A stretch of DNA of 57,100 nucleotides from JAIOQA01 sp035493675. Its GTDB lineage: Bacteria > Myxococcota_A > Polyangia > Haliangiales > Haliangiaceae. Both the position numbers and the translations under genes were made by a program. The notes beneath the pieces were generated by a model. The model was not told the DNA's origin. It saw only the letters and a program-made list of their open reading frames with translations, and searched no databases. Below, piece by piece: positions 7,605-14,411 of this stretch (its first letter is position 1; every line of letters starts with the position of its first letter). The stretch is taken from positions 1-57,100 of the forward strand of contig DATJIA010000355.1 in NCBI GenBank assembly GCA_035493675.1. Reading direction: 5' to 3'.

Positions 7605-10454
7605 ATGCGCTCCATCGATCAGATCGTCCGACGCGCGACCGGCTTCGACGCCGAGCACCGCATCGACGTCGGCCGCCTGACCGAGCGGCAGCGCGCGCGC
7701 TGGCGCAGCGTCGTCGCCGACGGGGACGACAGCTTCTTCGCGCGCCGCGTCGCGTGGGATCGGCTCGACCGGCCCGCGCGCGCCCAGGCGGAACGCCCGG
7801 CCTGGGCGGCGCTGCTCGCCGACGTGATCGATCACGCGCGCGGCCGCGACGTGATCCGACCGTTCGTCGAGATCGCGCGCCGCCGGCTCGGCGCGATCGA
7901 TCCGATCATCTCGCGCACCGCGCGCCGCGATCTCGAGCGCGCCCTGCGCCGCCAGCTCCGCTTCGTCGGTGAACCGACGCTCGCGCAGCACCCCGACGCG
8001 ACGCTCGAGACGATCGCGCGCCGCTATCCGGTGCTCGCGCGCGTGTGGGCGACGATCACGGAGCAGTGGATCGTCTCGACCGGCGAGCTGATCGCGCGCG
8101 TCCGCGCCGACGCGCCGCTGATCGCCGCGACCTTCGCGCGCGGCCGCGCGATCGGCCGGCTCGCGCGCGTCGACGCCGGGCTCGGCGATCGCCACCGCGA
8201 CGGCCGCACCGTCGCCGCCCTCACCTTCTCGTCGGGGCTGCGCCTCGTCTACAAGCCGCGCCGGCTCGGGCTCGAGCAGGCGTTCGGCGACTTCCTCGCG
8301 TGGTGCAACGATCGCAGCGGCGGCCTCGAGCTGCGCGCGCCCGCGATCGTCGCAAGAGGCGACTACGGCTGGGTCGAGCTCGTCGAGCCGTCGTCGTGCC
8401 GCACGCGCGCCGAGATCGTCCGCTTCCACGAACGCGCCGGCATGCTGCTGGCGATCTTCTACCTGCTCGGCGAGAGCGACTGCCACAGCCAGAACCTGAT
8501 CGCGTGCGGCGAGCACCCGATCCCGCTCGATCTCGAGACGCTCTTGCGCCCGGCGCGCACGCGCCCCGACTCGCCGTGGTTCGACGTGAAGATCGAGCTC
8601 GAGCACGACGTCGCGCGCACCGCGATGCTCCCGTTCTGGGCGCGCAGCCGCAAGGGCGGCGGCATCGGCCACACGCCGTACCCCGAGGGCGCGATCGGCG
8701 GCGGCACCGCGAAGATCCCGCCGAACCGCCCGCGCCTGCGCGGCGCGCCGGTCGCGCCCGAGGCGCACGTCGAGGACATCGTGCGCGGCTTCACCGCGAT
8801 GTACCGCGTCCTCGAGCGCCATCGCGACGCGCTGCTCGATCCGGACGGCCCGCTCGCGGTCTTCGCCGCCGATCACGCGATCCGCTACATCGCGCGCGGC
8901 ACCGGGATCTACGAGCTGATCCAGAACGCCGCGCGCCACCCCGACACGATGCGCGACGGCCGCGAGCGCGCGATCGTCTTCGACGCGCTGTCGCGCAACC
9001 AGCTCGGCGAGCCGAAGCGCCCCGCGTCGTGGCCGATCGCCGCGCACGAGATCGCCGCGCTCGAGCGCGTCGACGTCCCGCTGTTCCACGCGAGCCCGAT
9101 CGATCGTCACCTGCGCCTCGACGGCGGCGGCCTCGCGCGCGATCTGTTCGCCGAGAGCGGCCTCGACGGCGTGCACCGGCGCGCGCGCTCGCTCGATGAT
9201 CGCGATCTCGCGCGCCAGGTCTTCCTGATCCGCGCGCACTTCGTGTGCTTCACCGCGCGCCGGCCGCCGCGCCGCCGGCGCCAGATCGAGCGCTGGCCCG
9301 ACGCGCGGGTCCCGAGCGCGGATCGATGGATCGATCGCGCGATCGCGATCGGCGACGAGCTCGAGCGCACCGCGCTGCCCGGCAAGGACGGCGCGCTGAC
9401 CTGGCTCGCGCCCGAGATGTCCGATCTCGGCCGCTACCAGCTGATGCGGCTCGGCCCCGACTACGGCGGCGGCGCCGCGGGCATCGCGCTCTTCCTCGCC
9501 GCGATCGATCGCGTCACCGGCGCCCGCCGCTTCGCCCCGATCGCGGAGCGCGCGCTGATGCCGTTCCGCGCGCCGGCGCGCGAGGCCGACGGCCTGCGCG
9601 GCATCGCCGCGACGATCTACGCGCTCACCGCCGCCGGCGATCTGCTCGGCGACCGGTCGCTCCACGACGACGCGCGCCGCATGTTCGCGCTCGTCACGCC
9701 CGCCCGCGTCGCCGCCGACAAGTCGCTCGACCTCACCGGCGGGACGGCGGGCCTCTTGCTCGCGGCGCTCGCGCTCCATCGCCGCACCGGCGACGCGAAG
9801 CTGGTCGCGATCGCGCGCGCGCTCGGCGATCACCTGCTCGCGCGCCGCGAAGACGGCGGCGTGTGGCGCACCGGCGACGGCCACGTCGGCGTCGGGTTGT
9901 TGCACGGCCAGAGCGGCTTCGGCCTCGCGCTCGCGCGGCTCGCCCGCGCGACCTCCGCGAAGAAGTATCGCGCCGCCGCCGAGGCGGCGTTCGCGTTCGA
10001 GCGCACGCGCTTCTCGCGCGATCACGGCGAGTGGATCGACACGCGCCCGCGATCGTATCGCGGCAGCGTGTGCAAGGGCGCGGCCGGCATCCTGCTCGCG
10101 CGGCTCGGCGCGCGAGCGATCCTCGACGTCGGCGAAGACTGCGACACCGCGATCTCCGCGTGCGCGAGCGTCGGCATGCTCGAGATCGATCACGTCTGCT
10201 GCGGCAACTTCGGCCGCATCGAGGCCGAGGCGCTCGCCGGCGACGTCCTCGAGCGCCCCGCGCTACGCGAGGCCGCCGCGCGCAAGGCCCAGGCGTTGGT
10301 CGATCGCGCCGACGCGCTCGGCGGCTTCTCGCTGCTGTCACCCGCGCGCGCGATCGCGCACCCGTCCTTGTACGTCGGCGTCGCCGGCGTCGGCTACACG
10401 CTCTTGCGCCTCGCCGCGCCGCGCGCCCTGCCCTCGCTGATCTCGTGGGAGTGA
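7605..10454 (+). CDS. lanM: Class II lanthionine synthetase (LanM), CCG zinc-site type
   Basis: A 949-residue bifunctional enzyme that phosphorylates and eliminates Ser/Thr, then cyclises Cys onto the dehydro residues. The N-terminal dehydratase (DUF4135, roughly 130-560) has the lipid-kinase-like residues K217 (VYKPRR), D292/H294/N297 (GESDCHSQN) and D309/E311 (LDLETLL), matching the CylM catalytic set. The C-terminal LanC domain (about 600-949) has GLLHGQSGFG, C823 (SVCKGAAG) and C865-C866 (DHVCCGNFG), so the zinc site is three Cys rather than Cys-Cys-His. This CCG variant is typical of ProcM-like synthetases with relaxed substrate range. The stop is two bases before the next ATG. Confidence 0.95.
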   Translation: MRSIDQIVRRATGFDAEHRIDVGRLTERQRARWRSVVADGDDSFFARRVAWDRLDRPARAQAERPAWAALLADVIDHARGRDVIRPFVEIARRRLGAIDPIISRTARRDLERALRRQLRFVGEPTLAQHPDATLETIARRYPVLARVWATITEQWIVSTGELIARVRADAPLIAATFARGRAIGRLARVDAGLGDRHRDGRTVAALTFSSGLRLVYKPRRLGLEQAFGDFLAWCNDRSGGLELRAPAIVARGDYGWVELVEPSSCRTRAEIVRFHERAGMLLAIFYLLGESDCHSQNLIACGEHPIPLDLETLLRPARTRPDSPWFDVKIELEHDVARTAMLPFWARSRKGGGIGHTPYPEGAIGGGTAKIPPNRPRLRGAPVAPEAHVEDIVRGFTAMYRVLERHRDALLDPDGPLAVFAADHAIRYIARGTGIYELIQNAARHPDTMRDGRERAIVFDALSRNQLGEPKRPASWPIAAHEIAALERVDVPLFHASPIDRHLRLDGGGLARDLFAESGLDGVHRRARSLDDRDLARQVFLIRAHFVCFTARRPPRRRRQIERWPDARVPSADRWIDRAIAIGDELERTALPGKDGALTWLAPEMSDLGRYQLMRLGPDYGGGAAGIALFLAAIDRVTGARRFAPIAERALMPFRAPAREADGLRGIAATIYALTAAGDLLGDRSLHDDARRMFALVTPARVAADKSLDLTGGTAGLLLAALALHRRTGDAKLVAIARALGDHLLARREDGGVWRTGDGHVGVGLLHGQSGFGLALARLARATSAKKYRAAAEAAFAFERTRFSRDHGEWIDTRPRSYRGSVCKGAAGILLARLGARAILDVGEDCDTAISACASVGMLEIDHVCCGNFGRIEAEALAGDVLERPALREAAARKAQALVDRADALGGFSLLSPARAIAHPSLYVGVAGVGYTLLRLAAPRALPSLISWE

Positions 10455-10456
10455 TC

Positions 10457-11605
10457 ATGATCGCCAACCCGAACACGCGCATCGTCCGCCAGTCCGAGCA
10501 GATCGTCGGCATCGAGTCGCCCGTCAAGGGCAGCGGCCTCCGCATCTGGGCGCCGACGACCGAGGATCGCCCGCTGCTCGCCGCCGCGATCCCGGTGATC
10601 AACGGCGCGTCCAACGGCGCCACCCTCGCCGACGATCTGCGCGCGCGCCTGGTCGAGCACGGCATCCTCGTGCACCGCCGCCAGGTCTCCGCGCCGTCGC
10701 TGCACGCGTGCGCGCTCGAGGTGGTCGGGCCCGCGCCCGCGGCGGACCAGCTCGTCCTCGCCGCCGCCGTGCGCTTCGAGCCGCGCGGCGGCGTGCCGAT
10801 CCTCTCGCGCGATCTGCCGGCGCGCGGCCTCGATCTCGACGGCCCGATCGCGTGGGTCGAGGATCCGGTGACGCGCATCGCGTTCCCGTATCACGTGCCG
10901 GCGCGGTGGACGCGCGCGCTCGCCCGCACGCTCGAAGGCGCGCCGATCGCGGAGCTGACGGCCGAAGCGCGCGCCGCCTTCCACGCCGCCGGCATCCTCT
11001 TGTCGCGCGACGATCTGCGCGCGCACGCGCGCCGCGCCGCCGCGATCCTCGATCGATCGCGCGCGCAGCTCGCGACCCAGCTCGCGACCACGCCGTTCGA
11101 GCTCGGCATCCCGCGCCTGCAGCTGCGCGCGCTCGCGCGTCACTACCGCGCGCTCGACGAGCAGGGCTGGTTCGGGCCGTCGGCGCAGGCGCCCGGCCGC
11201 GGCGTGATCTACGAAGAGCCCGCGAGCATGTTCTTCCATCGCCAGTGCGGCGCGCTCGCGTCGGCGCTGATGGGCGCGCGGTGGAAGCCGAGCTACTGCT
11301 ACCTCGCGCGCTATCGCCCGGGCGCCGATCTCCCGCGCCACGTCGACCGCGAGCAGTGCGGCCTGACGATCTCGATCCAGATCGAGCTCACGCCGGCGCG
11401 CGCGCGCCGCGCCGCGTGGCCGCTGTGCGTCGAGCTGAGCGCTCCGAACAAGCAGATCCTGCGCGCCCGCATGCTCGACGGCGAAGGCGTCGCGTTCCAC
11501 GGCACCAAGCTCGCGCACTGGCGCGACCCGCTGCCCGCGCGCGCGTCGGGCACGTACCTGTTCATGCACTTCGTCGAGGAGTCGTTCCGCGGAGCGCTGC
11601 ACTGA
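10457..11605 (+). CDS. 2OG-Fe(II) oxygenase-like protein with novel N-terminal domain
   Basis: A 382-residue protein. Residues about 250-382 look like a 2-oxoglutarate/Fe(II) oxygenase core: ARYRPGADLPRHVDREQ supplies H295xD297 and GTKLAHWRDPLP supplies distal H354, with R356 two residues on as a possible 2OG ligand. The first 230 residues match nothing I recognise and include two helical segments with a repeated LDDLRA/ARTLEGAPI pattern that could be a peptide-binding module. By position it should hydroxylate or otherwise oxidise the lanthipeptide core. It begins two bases after lanM and its stop overlaps the next ATG (TGATG). Family assignment rests on motif spacing only. Confidence 0.6.
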   Translation: MIANPNTRIVRQSEQIVGIESPVKGSGLRIWAPTTEDRPLLAAAIPVINGASNGATLADDLRARLVEHGILVHRRQVSAPSLHACALEVVGPAPAADQLVLAAAVRFEPRGGVPILSRDLPARGLDLDGPIAWVEDPVTRIAFPYHVPARWTRALARTLEGAPIAELTAEARAAFHAAGILLSRDDLRAHARRAAAILDRSRAQLATQLATTPFELGIPRLQLRALARHYRALDEQGWFGPSAQAPGRGVIYEEPASMFFHRQCGALASALMGARWKPSYCYLARYRPGADLPRHVDREQCGLTISIQIELTPARARRAAWPLCVELSAPNKQILRARMLDGEGVAFHGTKLAHWRDPLPARASGTYLFMHFVEESFRGALH

Positions 11606-12507
11606 TGCGCCTCGCCGACGTCCTCGCCGCGCACGACGCGTACCGCCCGTTCACCGCGCTGCCCGACAACCTCGGCGACGGCTTCCTCTACTGCGCGAAC
11701 CCGATCTTCCGCGCGGTGCGCGATCGCGCGACCGCCGCCGGCGTGCGCTTCACGACCGACGACTTCTGCGGCTATCGCGTCGCGCCGCTCGCCGCGCTCG
11801 GCCCGATCCTGCGCGCGCGGAAGATCCCGTACACGGACAACGTCGGCGTCCTGCGCGCGTCGGAGCGCAAGCGCCCCGGCGGCGCGCTCGCCAACGTGAT
11901 GCCGATCAAGCCGAACGTGGTCCTGCACGAGGCCGCGCACTGCGTCGCCGATCGCGTGCTCCCATCGCCGCGCGGCCTGACCAAGGCGCGCACGATCGCG
12001 CTCCGCTCGGCGCTCGGCGAGTCGTTCGCGAACGCGTGCGAGGTGCTCGGCATGGCGGCGGCGACCACGCGCGCGCACCGCTACTTCTACGATCAGAACA
12101 GCTTCACGAGCGTGTCGCCGCGCATGCAGGAGGCGCTCGCGCAGACGGTCGATCAGATCGGCTGGGCGGCGACCGCGCGCACCGCGTTCCTGTCGTTCGT
12201 CCTCGCCAACACGATGTCGAAGACGATCTCCGACGAGACCTGCGCCCGGGTCTGGGACCTGGCCGGCGCCGGCGCCCCGGCTCGGAAGAAGGATCGAGGC
12301 GCCATCGAGGTTGTCACACGCGTCGGCTTGACCCTCAACCTGAAGTTCCGAATGGAGACCGCGGCCTTCTTCATGCGCTACGAGCACGGCATCGAGCAGG
12401 ATGTCTTCCGCCTGAACGACTACGACGTGCTCGCGGTGTTCGAGCGCGATCGCGCGCTGCGCGGCTCGATGGACGAGCTGTGCGCGATCCTCGCGGGGGC
12501 GTCGTGA
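11605..12507 (+). CDS. HEXXH-containing protein of unknown function in RiPP operon
   Basis: A 300-residue protein that I cannot assign to a named family. It contains VVLHEAAHCVADRVL, giving a zincin-type H108-E-A-A-H112, followed 27 residues later by E139 in GESFANACE, the arrangement of gluzincin metallopeptidases. The N-terminus is not a signal peptide, so it should act in the cytoplasm. In this context it could be the leader peptidase that is otherwise missing, or a metal-dependent modifying enzyme. The start overlaps the previous stop by one base and its end overlaps the next gene by four (GTGA), so the stoichiometry is probably linked. Confidence 0.65.
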   Translation: MRLADVLAAHDAYRPFTALPDNLGDGFLYCANPIFRAVRDRATAAGVRFTTDDFCGYRVAPLAALGPILRARKIPYTDNVGVLRASERKRPGGALANVMPIKPNVVLHEAAHCVADRVLPSPRGLTKARTIALRSALGESFANACEVLGMAAATTRAHRYFYDQNSFTSVSPRMQEALAQTVDQIGWAATARTAFLSFVLANTMSKTISDETCARVWDLAGAGAPARKKDRGAIEVVTRVGLTLNLKFRMETAAFFMRYEHGIEQDVFRLNDYDVLAVFERDRALRGSMDELCAILAGAS

Positions 12508-13346
12508 CGTTGCGCCTGCGCATGAACGAGCGCGCGAAGATCTCGCTGCGCCAGGTCGGGCGCGATCGCAACCCGGTGCTCGTCGTCGACGACGTCCTCG
12601 CCAACCCCGACGAGATCCGCACGCGCGCGCTCGAGAGCCGCTACCGCCGCGGCGAGCAGGTCCGCTACTACCCCGGCTATCAAGCCGACTGCAGCCTGCC
12701 CGGCATCGACGAGCTCGCCGCGTGGGTCGCCGAGCGCATGTGGTGCGACGCGTACGGCCGCGAGCGCGGCACGCTGATCGACGAGGCCGACTGCCCGCGC
12801 CCCGTGTTCAGCGCGCTGTCGCCGCAGCCCGACGGCAAGTACCTCAACATCCACGTCGACGGCCACAGCTGGCTCGCGGTCCTCGTCTATCTGTCGCCCG
12901 GCGAGGACCGGCGCTCGGGCACCGCGTTCTGGCGCCAGCGCGAGCACGGCGTCGAGTCGATCTACATCGGCCCCAACGCGATGAAGACGATGAGCCTGGT
13001 CGACGCCGTGTTCGGCACGCGCATGGTCGAGCGCGTCTTGCCGCCGCTCGGGCGCTCGACCGCGGCGACCTTCGAGCAGTTCGCGAGCGATCTGTGCGAG
13101 CGCGACGTCAGCCCGCCGTTCCCCGAGCGCTCGCACGGCGCGTGGGAGCGCACCGGCATCGTGCGCGCGAAGTACAACCGCCTCGTCGCGTACCCGACGT
13201 GGATGTGGCACAGCCCCGCGATGCGCGACTACGCGCCGCCGCGCTCGCTCGCCGAGGCGCGGCTCACGCTCAACGCGTTCATCCGCCATCCGTTGCTCGA
13301 GCCGCGATCGCTCGTGCCGATCGCGCCGATCCGAGGCGTCGCATGA
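12504..13346 (+). CDS. DUF6445-type 2OG-Fe(II) oxygenase-like protein
   Basis: A 280-residue protein beginning PVLVVDDVLANPDEIRTRAL, the usual opening of DUF6445-like proteins related to prolyl-4-hydroxylases. A full facial triad and 2OG arginine can be read: H117xD119 (LNIHVDGHSW), H236 (PTWMWHSP) and R253 (EARLTLNAF). It therefore probably hydroxylates a peptide or small molecule with Fe(II) and 2-oxoglutarate. The start is GTG 12504, which forms a four-base overlap with the previous gene; ATG 12522 is an alternative. It is unrelated in sequence to the other oxygenase-like protein of the operon. Confidence 0.7.
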   Translation: MTLRLRMNERAKISLRQVGRDRNPVLVVDDVLANPDEIRTRALESRYRRGEQVRYYPGYQADCSLPGIDELAAWVAERMWCDAYGRERGTLIDEADCPRPVFSALSPQPDGKYLNIHVDGHSWLAVLVYLSPGEDRRSGTAFWRQREHGVESIYIGPNAMKTMSLVDAVFGTRMVERVLPPLGRSTAATFEQFASDLCERDVSPPFPERSHGAWERTGIVRAKYNRLVAYPTWMWHSPAMRDYAPPRSLAEARLTLNAFIRHPLLEPRSLVPIAPIRGVA

Positions 13347-14212
13347 TCTCCTTGACCCTGCTCGACACGCAGTGGCCCGGGCACATCCCCGATCTCGCGC
13401 CGGCGATCGAGGAGATGGGCTTCCGTCGCTACTGGGCGTCGGAGCACCACTCGTCGTGGCAGAGCGCGAGCCCGATGATCACCGCCGCGCTCGCCGGCTC
13501 GGTCACCGAGACGCTGCGGGTCGGCACCGCGGGCGTGATGCTGCGCCTCGCGAGCGTCGCGCGCGTGCTCGACGACCGCGCGATGCTCGAGCTCTTCTAT
13601 CCGGGCCGCTTCGATCTCGGGATCGTCGGCGCGCTGCCCGATCCGGCGACCGTCGATCGCTACGCGCACGATGCGATCATCGCCGACGGCGATCAGTATG
13701 TCGCGCGCGTGCGCCGCCTGGTGGGCGAGGTCCGCGCGCGCGATCCGCGCGCCGAGCTCTGGCTGTGCGGCAAGAGCGAATCGGTCGCGCGGCTCGCCGG
13801 CGAGCTCGGCGTGCGCTTCGCGTTCCATCACTACCTCGCCGGCTCGCCGCCGGACGGCGAGCTCGCGCCCGCGCTCGCGTATCGCGACGCGTTCGTGCCC
13901 GCGCCCGGCCTCGACGTCCCGTGGCTCTCGATCGCGGCGTACGGCGCGTGCGCGGGCAGCGAAGCGCAGGCGCGCACCGAGTGGGAGGCGTACTTCGAAG
14001 GCCGCCCCGCCGGCCGGCCCTCGTTCCTCGGCACGCCCGACGCCGTCGCGTCGACCCTCACCGCCCTCGCCCGCCGCTACGACGCGCGCGAGCTCGCGCT
14101 CGACTGCTTCGCGTCTTCCTACGACGCGCGCAAGGACGGCCTCGCCGCGATCGCCTCCGCGCTCGCCGTCACATCGGTCACAACGCGCGAGCCCTCGGTC
14201 TCTCGGGCATGA
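13343..14212 (+). CDS. Luciferase-like (LLM class) flavin/F420-dependent oxidoreductase
   Basis: A 289-residue TIM-barrel enzyme of the bacterial luciferase superfamily, MsnO8-like subgroup. It shows FRRYWASEHHSSW, SPMITAALAGSVTETLRVGT, GVMLRLASVARVLDDRAML and LFYPGRFDLGIVG in the expected order. Such enzymes use FMN or F420 as a monooxygenase or reductase. In lanthipeptide pathways a reductase that turns dehydroalanine into D-Ala is one plausible role, and an oxidative tailoring step another. The ATG at 13343 overlaps the previous stop (ATGA), and its own stop overlaps precursor 3. Confidence 0.85.
   Translation: MISLTLLDTQWPGHIPDLAPAIEEMGFRRYWASEHHSSWQSASPMITAALAGSVTETLRVGTAGVMLRLASVARVLDDRAMLELFYPGRFDLGIVGALPDPATVDRYAHDAIIADGDQYVARVRRLVGEVRARDPRAELWLCGKSESVARLAGELGVRFAFHHYLAGSPPDGELAPALAYRDAFVPAPGLDVPWLSIAAYGACAGSEAQARTEWEAYFEGRPAGRPSFLGTPDAVASTLTALARRYDARELALDCFASSYDARKDGLAAIASALAVTSVTTREPSVSRA
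14167..14183 (+). promoter_or_regulatory. GTCACA direct repeat upstream of precursor 3
   Basis: CGTCACATCGGTCACAA, inside the last codons of the luciferase-like gene and 26 bases before precursor 3, matches the repeat at 7102-7118 in sequence and 9-bp period. The following bases (GCGCGAGCCCTCGG) also parallel the GC-rich inverted repeat after the first copy. Confidence 0.5.
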
Positions 14213-14358
14213 AGAAGAAGACCCTCCCCAAGCTCCGCCTCGACAAGCAATCGCTCCGCGTCCTGTCACACGACGAGATCCGCGACGCCGCCGGCGCCAT
14301 GCCCGATCCGTTCCCGCCGTCGTGGTTCCGCTGCGGCTTCACGATCTGGTGCGACTGA
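14209..14358 (+). CDS. Lanthipeptide precursor peptide 3 (different core)
   Basis: A 49-residue peptide overlapping the luciferase-like stop (ATGA). The leader has the motif KLRLDKQSLRVLSHDEIRD ending AAGA, the pattern KLxLxKxxLRxLxxxEL seen in many lanthipeptide leaders and different from precursors 1 and 2. The core MPDPFPPSWFRCGFTIWCD has one Ser, one Thr and two Cys placed as SWFRC and TIWC, ideal for two small non-overlapping lanthionine/methyllanthionine rings. It probably uses the same LanM. Being last in the operon and translationally coupled, it may be made in lower amounts than precursors 1 and 2. Confidence 0.82.
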   Translation: MKKKTLPKLRLDKQSLRVLSHDEIRDAAGAMPDPFPPSWFRCGFTIWCD

Positions 14359-14378
14359 TCGATCTCACGCTCGCGGCA

Positions 14379-14407
14379 GCCGGCGTTTGATGTAGCCTGG
14401 CGCCGGC
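14379..14407 (+). terminator. Weak inverted repeat between precursor 3 and AAA+ gene
   Basis: GCCGGCG at 14379-14385 pairs with CGCCGGC at 14401-14407 across a 15-base loop. It could end the RiPP transcript, but it has no T-tract and lies only 4 bases before the AAA+ ATG, so it may equally be read through. Confidence 0.25.
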
Positions 14408-14411
14408 TTCG

